A stretch of DNA of 64,000 nt, taken from the NCBI RefSeq assembly GCF_901709675.1, contig NC_051100.1, forward strand, positions 1,548,001 through 1,612,000, given 5' to 3'. The DNA comes from Syngnathus acus (Eukaryota; Chordata; Actinopteri; Syngnathiformes; Syngnathidae). Each line of letters starts with the position of its first letter. Position 1 is the stretch's first letter. The translations under genes were made by a program, and so were the position numbers. This document shows positions 35,677 through 49,800 of this stretch, one piece after another. The notes below the pieces were generated by a model, which was given only the letters and a program-made list of their open reading frames with translations, was not told where the DNA came from and did no database searches.

Positions 35677-36133
35677 CAGAGAAAGGCTGAATTCAAACAT
35701 GCCATGGGCACAGATTGGAGGTAAACAAGCTCTCTGCAACAACAAACAGATGGGCGCTCATTCTCGAAGCTTACTGAGGCTTCATTCATAAACAGGCCTC
35801 TCAACAACAGCATGTCTGCTAAGTTAATGACTACTATGCAAGCTCATTTGTGACAACAAACAATTAAGCCTTTTAAAACAAAGTCCATACCGGCCGGCTT
35901 TGTAATCTATTTACGGTGTGAACTACTAATATAGACACCGATGAATATTCCAGTGGGGATGTGATTCTTTTTTTTTTTTTTTCTGTGCACGCTGCAGGTC
36001 TCTCTTCCTATCCCCTGCGACTATCCAGGCTTTACTCTCTTAAAAAAAAAAAAAACTTCAAACAAATCCATAAAAATTTAGTGTATTCAATTCCCGCATG
36101 AATCACTAACGTAACAATGTTTTCTTTACCACA

Positions 36134-36147
36134 GTGCCATCTGCTGG
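36134..36147 (-). promoter_or_regulatory. CTCF-core motif, perfect consensus match
   Basis: The minus strand reads CCAGCAGATGGCAC, matching all 14 positions of CCASYAGRKGGCRS. Occupancy is unknown. Confidence 0.4.
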
Positions 36148-37777
36148 ATCTTATCGGGCACTGCCCTACTTTTAAGTCATCAAAAAATATTGCTCTGTGT
36201 CCGATGGCCTGTTTGCCACATAAAACCGTGTTGTCTTTATATGAGGGCCATGATTACTGTTAAGGAAGAGAAAGGCGAGGAGCCCCGCGGTGACCGTAAC
36301 ACACGGCGGTCAATATTTCGAAACGTAATTGCAATCATTAAAAAGTGTGAGGTACAAGTCTGCATTCATTGATTTTTTTTTCTTCTGCTCTTGTTCATTT
36401 GCAACAAAGGAAAATGAGGTGGTTTATTTTTAGACGGCGTATGGGAGTGAGTTAATTGAATTATGCCTGCGGTGTAATGCTCCCGCTGCCGCTTCGTCTT
36501 CTTCCCACTTGCACGCACATGGAATGCCTCACACCAGGTAATAATAAGTCAATAAGTGGATCTTTGCGGATCACAGCGAGAACACACTAAAAGCTGAAAA
36601 ATGAATGAAATGCTGCAGGATCGGCGCGACAGCTCGTGTGTAGGTGACAAGTCCGAGTGATAATGGAGAGCCATTTGCGCCTTCCTCGACTGGTGCATTT
36701 TTCGTTAGTTTGATGTCGGCAGCGTGGGCCGCCTTCGGCCAGCTGATACAAATCGAATAGAACAGAATACAGCGAGTCCTTATCGAGAGACTCTTGAGTT
36801 CCAGTCAAAAATGTAACGTCGAAAATTACACAAGCTCCGCCGTGTTTCCGATATAAAACACCCTCAGAGTTTGTGGAACCTGCTCTGGTTTGATAAGAAG
36901 TCCCCCAGTGTGCAAGCCTGAGTTAATCACAATGCCAAGCATAGACGGGAGGGGGAGGGGGGATTGGGGGCAATATGGACTGCTGCAAGACGGATTAGGC
37001 AATGCCTCTGATGTAGGGAAGCAATACATGTACTGTCCAATGAATGTACAACCAAGCGCCAGCCACACTATTATAACGGTCATCCAAGTGAAAGATGTTT
37101 GGAATATCTCGGTCGGCTTGTTTAGTGGACCGCAACGAAAATGTTTATGTCATCGTGTCAGACAAGCACATCTAGTGTTCCAATAACGCACACAACCAAT
37201 GTCTCCATTTGATTGCTACTTCGATTCACGTCAGCAAATGTCATTAAAATCTGGAATTTGACCATTTGAAAAGGAATATGGATCAGCAAAACTACGTCCA
37301 AAGATTGTGTAAGATTTATCAAGCATATTCAATTGCTCCTCATTTTCACTTTCAACCGAAAAATTGGAACCTCAAAGGAACTCAAACTTTTTTTTTTTTT
37401 TTTTTGGAAAGAACTACTTTTGGGAGTGGATATTGCTGCAGTGGTTGTCGGAGTGCTGGCAGGCCCGCAATGTGATGCTGGGTGACTGCCAACTAGGGAG
37501 ATGCACAAACTGGCAACACACGCCCTTTTCACTTATTCATACACACACACACAACTCAGAGTATCTCCCTGTCTCTGTTGCCATGGAAACTGACATGCCT
37601 TCCATTGACAAGATCCGGCACGTGTGCGCGCACGCGTACCTCCGTGTAAATACGAGCATTTGCATTTGAGCGACTCGACACATGATTCATCAGCGGTACG
37701 AACGGCAATGTCAACACACGTCATGTTTATTTTGGAATATCATGAGGAATATCTCCAAGGAAATTTGAGATACTTAC

Positions 37778-37839
37778 TCTGAGGAGTCTATAAAGTATAT
37801 TCCAAGGGCCCCGATGCTGAGTGCAAATACTAACACCAC
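37778..37839 (-). CDS. kcnma1: kcnma1 exon 3: transmembrane segment S1
   Basis: 62 nt, 20 codons plus 2 nt, from acceptor tctcctcag to donor TCAGA|gtaagta. The peptide VVLVFALSIGALGIYFIDSS is a hydrophobic helix forming most of S1, followed by the start of the short S1-S2 loop. The split codon GA|C joins exon 4 and gives Asp, where the mammalian protein as I recall it has Asn. The Gly in GALGIYF replaces a Val of the mammalian protein. The exon is short but unambiguous, because the reading frame and both junction phases match its neighbours. Confidence 0.96.
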
Positions 37840-40418
37840 CTGAGGAGACAGAAGAAAAGAGCAAATGATTTATATGCGGTGCCAGTAGACATCAGAAAGT
37901 TCTATTCCGACCCTGTTGACGCCACACATTGTCTTGTCATGCTGGCCTTGCACACTGCTAAACGTCTTAACAAAGTCATCTCTAAATATTGAATGCTGGC
38001 TTTCATGCAGTATGTCGGATGCCACCGGGGTCCTGCCAGGCCGCATGGCACACATAAAACATGTCACACTATCATTAGGAGGAAATGCTTTGAGTTGATA
38101 TCAAGTGTTGAAGTATAACTATTATTGCACTGCTGGATTAAATGTGTCTGTATGATATTGCAGATATCAATAATGGTAAAAGTAATGCCTTGAGAAACCA
38201 AATTCGTACTCCCATCATGGCCACAATATCATCTTGCCGACAGCTGGTCGTGATGCACAATCGTCTCCTTTTCAGCCCATTCAACAATAGCAGCAAACTG
38301 TGCCACCAAACGGTGCCATTTATTATTGATGACGAAGCTTGATTACTTTCATGCAATGGACCTTTAGATTGATCTGACGCATTGTGCTGGAGGTATTAAG
38401 CACTTGGCTTGCATTTTTAATGGATTTAAGTCGCTTGAATGCAGCACAATGGGCCATGCACACGGGCAGAATGACCCTGTCATGTAACACATCGTTGATT
38501 TTGCACACACAAGGAAGACGGGGAGGCTCAAGATGAAAAAATGAGAAAAAGGTGATTAGGAAGCTAGTGGGTGGCAAGAAATGCTGTTGTGTCATCCGTA
38601 TAAAAAGCAAATGTCACTCGGGAATAAATACAAAATGTCAAGATGTCCATCTGTCACAGCTCTGCTAATAATGAGCTAAACAATAAATAAATTACCACAT
38701 GAACAACTATTGCACTCATGAAAATGATATACAAAAAATAGGAAATTACAGAAATAAAAACAAATACATGTGCAGTATGCTGTAAATAAATACCTATACC
38801 AGGTTTGAGTATCGGGCCAATTCCAAGGTATCGGTACACACTGATACCTATCGACTTCCTTGTTTTGGCTTTTATGTCTGATGTAATAAAATGGTTTAAC
38901 CATCCAGGGATGTAATGTTTCTCCTTCACTGTCTTTCATTTGAGCCGCATCATCTTGCATGCTACACTTACTGTTGCGCCCTTGAATTTAGGCCACCGAG
39001 TGAGTATAAAGGTCACGTTGGTTTGAGGAAGGGAGCGACCCGAGAAGAAGGAACAATCGGCGCTCGCCATTGCGGCCGCTTGATAAAAAGGCAGCGAGGA
39101 GCCGAGGAGATAAAGCGCGTCATCATCTTAAAGTGACCTAGTTATTCAGCTGTGAACAACCCATCTCACCATCCCCCATCCCTACATCGCACATTCACTA
39201 TGTTGTGCAAGCACCGCTGCAAAAGGGGAAACCTAAAAAGGCAGAGGGGGCATCCCCCTTACAGATTTAAAAAAAAAACAATGAGCTAAATCTGTCAGAT
39301 GTTTTCCGAGGTGCCATTTAGCCAACGTTCCTACCGGACAGGACATGTCGAGAATGTCGTGTCTGTGTGGGTTTCGGGTTCTGCCATTGCAAGCTAACGC
39401 GCTAAAGGGGCAGCTCTCATATGACAACAGCAGAATTGCGTATATATTAAACGCACGTGAGAGGATGAAGCTCTCACTTGATTTGGAAGTAGCCAGGATT
39501 AAGTCACAAAGCTGAGCTTAGATGTAACACTTGGTCCTCATTTTTTTGGAGCACAACCATTGAACAATTAAAAATAATTATTTCATAACATTGGAGGTGG
39601 AAGTTATTAATAAGCCAATATTTGTTCATAATCCATGCTGATTTTCGGCAAGTACAGACTGTTGATTTATGCTCTCATTAAATTGTCAATGTTTGCGCCG
39701 CTTCCGTGTTCTGTGTGTTTTTCCTTTGCAGAACAAATCCAACGGCATAATTGTGCTGTCGGAAGCACAATGGACACAATCACATGTTGATGCGCACACA
39801 CAAACAAGGTCAGTGACAAGAATCACACAGCACAAGGAATGAAACCTCTATTATATGTTGGCGTATATCAGCACACACACATTGGCTTGGAATGGCAGGA
39901 AGCCGCACAAACACACACACGCGCACACACACAAGGGGTGAACCAAATGACCTGACAACGTTGTTGGGAAGAGCACACTTTGTATTCCGCTCACACGCGG
40001 GCATAACTCAGGCCTTCAGCTGGCAATGCTTGCCATGCAACACGTGAAGCACAATACCAATTGTGGTTGTTGGTTTGAACAAATACTTCCCGTTCCGTCT
40101 TTCTTTGGTAAAGTGTCCTTTTGAAATCAACACTTCGGATTTCGTGTCTCTGACTACAAAAGCTCCGCTTAATTTTGTAATTCTCCTGCAAGAAAAACAT
40201 TTTAATGAGCCATAACTGTCAAGCAAAGAGGAACCAATTATACAGCAACACCCACCACAACTAACTAATGAGAGGAGCAAACAACAAGGTGCAGTAAACA
40301 ATGGCAAGACTGCAAGTGTTTTAGTCTCACAGGTTTAGGGACCCAAATGTAGGATGATAGGGAAGCATGGCAGAAGTGCTTGTGAAAAGTAAAGAAAAAA
40401 AACAACAACAAGGCACTT

Positions 40419-40433
40419 TGGAACCATAATCAT
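40419..40433. repeat. target-site duplication, left copy
   Basis: TGGAACCATAATCAT, identical to 40802-40816 on the other side of the SINE. Confidence 0.92.
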
Positions 40434-40801
40434 CCATCCATCCATCCATTTTCTGAACCGCTTAGTCCCCACGGGGGTCGCGGGAGTGCTGGAGCCTATC
40501 CCAGCCGTCAACGGGCAGTAGGCGGGGGACACCCTGAACCGGGTTGCCAGCCGATCGCAGGGCACACAGAGACAAACAACCATTTGCACTCGCACTCACA
40601 CCTAGGGACAATTTGGAGTCTTCAATCGGCCTACCAAGCATGTTTTTGGGATGTGGGAGGAAACCGGAGTGCCCGGAGAAAACCCACGCGGGCCCGGGGA
40701 GAACATGCAAACTCCACACAGGGAGGGCCGGAGGTGGAATCGAACCCGCACCCTCCTAACTGTGAGGCGGACGTGCTACCCAGTGCGCCACCGTGCCGCC
40801 C
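40434..40801 (-). mobile_element. tRNA-derived SINE with 15-bp target-site duplication
   Basis: Read on the minus strand the element starts GGGCGGCACGGTGGCGCACT. It carries an A-box-like head (TGGCGCACTGGGTAGC) and a B box (GGTTCGATTCC, plus-strand 40736-40746). The long body includes ttttctccgggcactccggt, and the element ends in a (GGAT)n tail at 40434-40449. The 15-bp direct repeat TGGAACCATAATCAT flanks it exactly (40419-40433 and 40802-40816). It is the type of SINE found in very many teleost genomes and is inserted in gene-sense orientation. Confidence 0.9.
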
Positions 40802-40816
40802 TGGAACCATAATCAT
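40802..40816. repeat. target-site duplication, right copy
   Basis: TGGAACCATAATCAT, identical to 40419-40433. No divergence suggests a recent insertion. Confidence 0.92.
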
Positions 40817-43800
40817 TTAAAAAAAAAAGATATATACATGCAAATACGTACAAGAAGATACATCCCATAAAGTATAACTCTTTCTACTGCACCCTTACCT
40901 TACATGCACAACGGTAAAATAAATCACAATCTATCACTCATGTTCCATTTGAGACATCAAACAGGACATTACGATCCAAGGCCGACAGCAATGCCGTCAC
41001 ATAAAGCGACCATTCTAGTCGGACCCTTGCAATTTGCTCCCTTTAACCCCCGGTGGCCTCGATGAGACAGACGCCAAGTTATTGTTGCACCACGGCAACA
41101 GTCGCCGTGATTGATGGGCGGGGTGGCGCGGCGGCCCGGTGAAGAGGGAAGCCACTCAGGTTTGACAAGATGACAGCTTCTAAAATGAGCATCTGTCAGC
41201 CAGAGATGGGCAGAGGGCTTGAGAGGAGTGTGGAGGCAGCAGACAGGCAGGACAAGCTCTCCTCGAAAACTTACTCCATCAGCATCATTTCTTCATATTG
41301 AAGCTATGTCTGCTGGCTGAGCTGTGACACTGCAAGATTGACATTCATTTACTAGACAAAACACTGTCTCTAAAAATGATGTAATCCCTGAGAAAAATCC
41401 TCGGTTAGCAATGAAATGATTTTGCATCACTCACTCAAAATGTTTTTGCTGTACTTGACCTGTCCCTGAATAGCAGTGGTGTTCTGCCCCGGGGACAAGA
41501 TCCAGATCTTGTGTCAGCAACTTTGTCACAGCTCCGGGCTTGAAATTCACCTTCGGCATTGGGATGACTCCGCACAGGGAGGGAGGTTGGTGTGTTCGGA
41601 AACGCTAGAATGTCCACGTGGCACATTTTGTGTGAAATGATCCGATTATCGCTATCAGCAGACGCACCGATTGTGGGAAGAGCTGGACAACCAATGAGCA
41701 GCTGGCATTCATTCATGGTCTTTCTTCTTCCTATTGTGAGTGTTATAAATGTTTTAAGAAAAAAGAAATAGAATTCTGGATGAACTTTGGGTCAGAATTC
41801 TAAGATTGGAAAAAGCAGTATTAGACACTTGAAGAAAAGGTCGACCGCACTACCATTTGAACATTTCCCTTCTCCCAGGCATCAATTGTGTGGTCATGAC
41901 CTTGAAATTTATTCCAAGACGCCAAAATGACAAAAAAGAATTGAAGCGAGGCCACGAGAGGCGACAGGAGATAAAAAGTCAGCAGGAGATGGGGGGATGA
42001 GGGAATATTGCTGAGACACCCCCAGTGGGATGTGACGAGCATAGAGAGGTAGCAGAAAATGGCTCGTGGCAGCGACAGAATGAGAGCAGCTGACGAGAAA
42101 GATGGCTGGAGAATATTAGAACATGTCCTCTCAGGCACAGCCAGATCTTAAATGCCACAGCGTGTGCACACACGCACGCTCTCTTTGCGTGTTTATTTTA
42201 CGTCTACGCCTTCACCCGTGCATTAGCTTCCACCTTGTGTGAGCGTTGTGTCGGTGGGACGGAAAGGGAAGAGGACCCCCACCGCGATTATACCAGCGCC
42301 CAGAAGATGAGAGGATGCATGTGACCAACCCGCAAAGAGCTGGCTGCTGCCTCGACATGAAGCTGATATGATGCCATTACGTAGATGCACTGTGGCTGCG
42401 GGCTTCTATTATTTCCAGTCAAAGTGTTCAGCCGTGCCAGCTCAGTAAGATAGCCATGTATTCAAAGACTTAACGCCGGGCATATTTCAAGGCGGTTCAA
42501 GGGATAGATCCGATCAACAATGCAGGAGTTGCGACTGGGAACAACAAGGGCAGCGACATTTCTTAAAACTGAGCAGTTTTCGGAAATTCGGTATTAAGAA
42601 TTTGGCTTAAACTTTTAATTCTTTTTTTTAAGGCGATGTAAAGTCAACGGGTTTTATTCTGCTGATGCGATAGCGATTAGCTGCTCATGTTTCAATTTTT
42701 GAGTTCCTCATGACCATAATTTTAATAATCAATTCATCTGTCAATTATATTTTTTCGATGATTCGATTAATCGGATTTTAAAAAACTCCCACCGGATTGC
42801 ATGTGTAATATCACAGAATATCTTCTATTAAGTGAAAACGGCACACAGATCTTGCCATGAGGTTCCCAAATTTATTTCTTCCATTTTTAAACAATAAAAA
42901 TCATAAATGTTCAGTTTTGCCGTGACAATATTCATAGTTAAGTGTCAAGAAAAAAAATACTGCTATTATTATTATTATTTTTAGATCGATGTTTTGCTTT
43001 GTTTTTTCATTATGATTTTTTATTCCAAGTAATCCATTTTGAAAAATACTTAAGACTATATAAACTAGGGTACTTTTCAAAGCATGTAATTAGTCAAATA
43101 AATGTGTGTATCACATCTGTTTCAGTTAAATCAGATGTTTTTGTTGCCAACAAAGTTTTTTTATTTTCAAACAAACAGGAAGAGAACAAACCTTGACGTT
43201 GGCGAATATATGTAAAATTTATCATTCTACAAATAATTGGCCCTCGAAATGGCCGATATATCTTTCTTGAATCCATTCAATAATTCATTGTTGGAATAAA
43301 AGCGCAGCAAGCTTGGCATTTACACAAAAAGCACCGCCTCTCATCCCATTAGCAGTCGACTTGCGCTAAGAAAAGTAAAGCAGGAGGAAGTTTGGTGTGA
43401 TTGTTGAGTGCTTTTTCGTCTCCATCTGTTGGCTTGCTCATAATGCATTCAGGTCAGTCTGCAATCGTCTGAGCGACATTCCTGCCCCGCTCTCCTATTA
43501 TGTCGCTTTAATCATGCCATAAATCACGCTGCCATACTTAATGATGTCAAATTTTTATCACAGCCTCGCCATTTATATTACAATGCAATTACCTCGGCCG
43601 ATGCATATTGCAAAATCCGCCGGTGCCTCTAAAAGTGCAGCCGCATTGGATTAGAAGCATCATTTCTTTCTTTGAGCATTCCACACAACCTTCCCTATCT
43701 CCGCCCTCCGCCGAGGGAGGCTACCTTTCATCTCTGAGGAGAAGCGGCAGTGACACTATCTTTATCTAATTAAATCGAGGCTTCGTTTAATTTCCTGAAG

Positions 43801-46800
43801 GTTAATGAGAAGTTTATCATCCGCGTCAAGGCCCACTTTTACTCGGTACCGTCGTGTAGCGCTTCCCGATAAGCGCTGCTTCCCCTAGCAGCAAGGTTAA
43901 ACCTGAGACTAGAATCTGCAAAGGCGGCAAGGTGATTAGTATTCTACGCTTGTTGAGCGGGTATGCGTACATCCTCACATCAGATCAAACCTTATCCGTG
44001 GATCCGTGGCTGTCAAGCCAACTCGGAGGGTGGACACCGGCGACCTGACGCAAATGACCTCGAGTCATCTTTCATGACCACCGACAAGACGCACCGTGCT
44101 TCTTATTGCGATCACCAAGCTTCCGGTTAAAGGGAATATTAATATTAAAACCAAGGCTGATAAATTTCCCGGCAACTAATCAGGCCCTCCATATGCTCTC
44201 ATAGGCTGGAGAGACTGTGAATGGAAGGTTAATTTGCAAACTGTCTTCTCTGCCCGTTGGGGTAGGTACTGTATTATTAATTGAGCTTTAGTTTTGATTA
44301 AATCTGTGGATAATTAATAGTTTCACCGGCAGAGCTAATTCCGACATCAATTCTATTTTAAACCCAATTTCTGTCTTCAAAGAGGACTGATCATCAGAGG
44401 AGGTGAAGACCTATCACAGGCGATCGTCTTGACCTCTATTAGGAAGACATTGAGCCTAGCTTCACTTTGGTGTCCATTAGCTCCACCTCTCACCTTTACT
44501 TTGGCGCTGGCGTGATTGATTGTTGACCAGCGGTGATCACCGCTCGATACCCAACACGCTCGTCGTTGGAAAGTTCAATCGGTCTTGCTGTCCGCGAGGT
44601 AATTAGATCCCGAGACGAATTGATGGGTTTAGCGTCAAGCCGGCATGACATCAATTAATATCAATCGATATAAAGTTATTATATATATGCTATACTTACA
44701 GCGCAAACTAATTTGAAGAAAAAAAAAAAAGTTTGGCTTTACATAAATATTAAGTTCAACAAATTGAACTTGCAGTATTTTCTCCCTTCGTTCCCATCTT
44801 AGAGGGATTGTTCTTCACATGTTTGGAATATTGACACTAATTTTAGCCATATAAGCTTACACCAATCCGTCTTGAGTGACAGTAGCATAAAAAAATAGGA
44901 GTCAGTCACGTCTGTACCGCAGGCCGGTGCCTACACACTCAGTCAGGATGCCTCCGCAGAGCCCTTAACGCAGCGGCGGTGACCAATATGAGACCGTAAA
45001 CAAAGCCCGGCATGTGCAATATCGTAGCAACGTGATGGAGCAGCAGGAATGTTACAGAGGAAAATCAATTTCGTGGCTTTAGGATTACAATATGACCCTT
45101 GCGAACATGTTTTTTCGTAGGTGGTGACGCATTTGGCACAAAGAGCATTCTTTGGATACATACCTGAAGCAATGTTCAAAAACACAACACATAGTTTGAA
45201 TTTGCTGATAACATGAATAAGCCAAGCATGATGCGGATTTTAGAATTGTGCGATCGTCCCACTAATGGACACCTCACTCCAATTAGTCGTTGTTTTCATC
45301 ATCCACTTGAACTGAAAAGGTGCCTCCCTCAAATATACTTTTTCCCATGAGGGGAAAAAAAACCCCATAAATACATAATAACTATAATTACCTTAGCTCA
45401 TTAAAGCTATCATTCACACACGGACATTGTTCTATTTGCTTTTTTTTTTTTTTTTTGCGCCTGATGCAGCTAGACTCGCTGAGGGCAAAAAGCATGTGAA
45501 TTAATTATGTAATGTTGCCACGGTGATATGACACAATGTGGTAGCCCCGTGGTTACGGTCGAGCAATAATGACAATATGATAGAAATCAAAATGATATGA
45601 TTTAACATTCAGCCTTAAAGATGGCTATGGTGCTTCAAATGTTATTGCCTTGGAAAGTGAATGGCGTTTGTTTAATCTGTCAAATTCAATATATCCTAAA
45701 TTAGAGAAAGCAAAACTGTTCAGAGAGAACGAGTAAATATTGTGGAGTGGCATGAGGTCAATCTGCCATTAATCCTGGACGTCTACACAGATGCAATTGA
45801 AGACCATTTTCAGGGAGCAAAAGGGGCAACAAATCATTACTTATCACTTTGCTGGACTTCTGATATGAAACCTCAGGAGCCAAAACTAACTTGAAGGCAG
45901 ATTCTATTACAGATATTCTTTTTGAAAAAAAAACAAAAAAAACAAAACGATTCTTCCAATAAAATTAGGTTTGCTTTGTAAAAATTGATTTTTCTGTCAA
46001 ATCTCTTTACCAGTAAACTGAAACATATTTGCCGGTTGTGATGTGCAGAAAAATTGGTCATCATTCAGAAGAAAACTTCTCTTTTTTCATGCATCCCACA
46101 TTTGGGAACAGAATTCACATTCTCCAATTATCATACACTCATTTTGCTGAACAGCAGCATTCAACCCTGACTTGATAGATTAATAAATCAATACATAGGT
46201 GAGCCACAATAAAATTGGGCCACACAGTCTCACATCAACTCTTTTCTTCCTGCCGATGATCGAATGGAAAGTATGAGCAGCAGGGCCGGTGGCAGAGGTG
46301 AAATATGTCAGGGAGGCTGCGAGGCCATCCCGTCCCAGGGAACGGCGACACAGCGGGGCTGAACGGATGTGGTGACAAAAATGGCGAAGCAGATGGTAGA
46401 AATGTTGCTGACTTCACCGATTACGGGTGACGTCAGCATATGGTGACGAAAATGGGAAATCGCAGCTCTTACGCCAGCACACTTGATGGAGTCGGTTTTG
46501 GCTGCCTTTTAAGTGAATTGGGCTAATAGATCCTCTCACTGTTGTCGCTCCAAAAATAACCTGTCCGCCCTATAAAGAAAGGCGAGGTAGAGATGCAGTC
46601 AGCCCCATCCCCGCTGCACCCAACCTCTTTCACTCCCACACTGCCATTCGCTCGCTCGCTTTGCGTGACTCAAACCTGCTGATGTATTTCCAGGCTGAGC
46701 CAGACGGAGAAGTGGAGGCAGCCACTGACTTGCAGCATTATAAAGCCTGCGCCATGGGCGACAAAAAATAAATAAAATGCTGAATATTAACAAGGTGGAG

Positions 46801-49800
46801 CTTAATCAGTCCCCAGAGGGAATTTCTTTCCCCCGATTGGAACTCTGACTGAGTGACAGTGCCAGACCTGGGTTGAGCTGGAAGCTATTTCTTCTCCAAA
46901 GAACTACAAGGTCATTTTACTGTCATTCAGCAGAAGTGGATAATGAGGAAGTAGGAAGAAAAAGCATTGGCATCCCATTTTCTTATCAAGGATAGGAAAC
47001 AGCGCTTGAGGGAATATCAGAAATGTTGTGAGTGGGTGGTTGTTCAGTGCATGAGTTGGTCAGAAAACACTTGCTGGTGACTGAAGCTTAGAAACAAGGA
47101 CAGAACGTGTTTTGCTGGCAGGAATATTGCAATCATCTCACTTTACAGATATTTAATCATTCGGCGTGTGGCATCTCATTAGAGAATACCATTAAACTAG
47201 TTTTAGTTTAGATTTGATTTGTTTCAACCTGTAATGAAATGATATTGATATCATAGATTTGATATATATTATAGGCAACCAGTCAAAAGTTCAGAGACAC
47301 TTTGTAGTGCCGCTGAATGTCCAAACCTTTGATTGTTTTGTGAAAGTACTTTTTGGCATGGCAGGAAAAAAACAACAACAGTAAAGCAACCTATACGCTT
47401 CCCTTTTAACTGCTTGAAAATAAAAATATTGATTCTGGCAATCCCTTGGGAGCAATTTGGTACAAGATCATTTGCTCTAATCTCTTTGAATTATAAAAAT
47501 ATATATATACAATATCAAGCAAATAGAAAATGTTGATTGTATGGGTTTCATACTTCTTTTTTAATGAAAAAACTTCTCAGTCGGCAAATTTGAATAGACT
47601 TTGGTACTTTTATGTCAATGTCACAAAGATGAAATAGCTAAAGCAGAGAAATATGGCATCTCCACTCCTCGTGGACAAGGTAAGTTGATATGACCTTCTC
47701 CAAGGCCACATCTCAAGATACTTGGTGACTGCAGAGTTCAGGGGAGGCTAGTCAGACAGCAGACCTCATCGGGTACCGCAACGGTCTCTAAGAAGAACAG
47801 TCTCTAATACCACAACTAACCAAATCTTTCCATCAACATTTCTGTTCGAGTCTGTTTTGACACGAGAAGAGATGGCTTTACATTGGAATTGATTGACAGT
47901 CTGTTGTGTGGTACGAAGCCTCGTGCCACCGGGTTGAATGTCAAAGGATGACATATTGCTATCGGATAGCCCGGGTTTGCATCACAGCTCTTCTACAGAT
48001 CAGTGACAAGGTTAGAGCAAATATAGATGAAGCGATATGAACCTGGTCAGGTAAACCCTGCAGAGACAGCTCTTGCTGCTTGGCTGAACTTTTAGGACGA
48101 CATGCAGTGTTACATTCTACTGCGCCTCATTAAACGTCTCGAGGAGAAGATGAATATTGCTGACTAAGAGCGAAACCATTTTTGTGTCCCTAATATTTCA
48201 ACAAATACCCTCTAAAGGGTTGTATTTATAGAAAGATTTATATTCCAAGCCTGGCGGCGACAACGTTCTTGGGTGAGAGTTGGATCAACGTGACACAGCA
48301 AGTTGTGATGATCCATTAGGTTTGCGTCAGACTGGAGTCAATCAAGCACTCATCCCCGAGGCTAGAGCGAGTCGGCGCGACAACCATAAGCTCTTATCTT
48401 GGAGCCGACGGGAAGGCCAAAACTGACAACACACGGGAAAACACCTGCATTCGCGCGTGCTCGTATCGTCTCATTTCAATCATCCGTTTCGGCAGCAAAA
48501 GGTCTCGGGAATAGCATTTGGAAAACGGTCACATTTTAATTATCTAATAGCAACGTCCGACTGCCCGGGCGGGCTTTCTTGCAATCAGCTAAGTGATTCG
48601 TTTGAAGACACTTCTCGAAAAGGTAGTGCAAGCACAGCAGTTGGCTTGTTCGAGATAGAAAGGAAACTACAAGATACAATACAGCAAGACTTTTTTTTCG
48701 GTATCATCTCTTTAAAGGCGACATATGAGGCCATTCCCAGGTGTCTGAATTAAACATCTGAATTATAGCTCAATGGTCTGTCGAGTTTCAAGTGAGCCAT
48801 TTGCTCGTCCTCAAAGTGGGCATGGCTTTGCGTTGACCAATACGTTCATCTGGTAAAACGTACTTGTCATGAAACACCCGAAGCACTCCAGAGACACAAA
48901 CAAGTGAATGGAAGCAATAAGAAAAGTTACCTTTCCACAATATTGCCCGTTCTAATGTTTACACAATGCGTTCAGCGTCTTATCTAGCAGGAGCTGAATG
49001 ATTCAAATGTCGGAGACTTTTTCTAAAGGGCAGATGATAAGAATCACAGCTGAGCCTCCTCTCTTGACCTTGCTGCCTGAGTGAGGGACAGACAAGGTAC
49101 ACGGGGGAGTGCAGGAAAAGAGAAAATAAACGTCGGCGAAGAAATGGAGGTCTGGGTGGTAAATGGACTGGTTAATAGATGAGAGTGAGAGAGAAACACA
49201 GAGGTGCGATGAGTCATCGCGGAAAGACCTGCGGCGTTATGACGGGCCTCGACTGAGGGCACGGGAGAATTCATGGATGGGGTTAAACTCCAGACCTGCC
49301 ATTTGACAGCTGTAAAATTTACCCCAGTGTGCTGTGGTAAATTAAAAAACAATAAAAGGTGGATCAATATGTGAAACAAAAACGGACTGTCAAGCATTGC
49401 CCTGTGGGAGGCGTTGAGAAACTAACCTTGATACGTACGTGGAACAAAAAAACATGTAACCTTAAAACCATTTTTTTTTTTCGCAGTGTGGGAAATGGTA
49501 AAAATATGTCAGTAATAACTTAACATCAATGATAAAAGAATTAAAAGTAAACATCGCTTTGTCTTTATATGGAGAGACTCACCTCCAACAGAAAATTGCA
49601 ATCTCCAGCTACACATTCACCGACACGATTTATTGTTTTTAATTTTTACGATTAACGGTGGGTAACTTCTTTTTACACATTGGATGACCGTTAATTTGTC
49701 TTAACAGTTCATAAAGAGCTTTAGATGGCAACAGCAGATTAATTTTATTTCCTATGGGAAAACACGGTGAGTGCACCAACCATTTCTTTCCATTCTACTT

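Noticed and set aside
40736-40790. Possible tRNA gene at the head of the 40.4 kb element
   Set aside because: It is the tRNA-derived head of a SINE bounded by a target-site duplication, not a functional tRNA.
41202-41220. CAGAGATGGGCAG resembling a hAT terminus
   Set aside because: No inverted partner was found within a reasonable distance.
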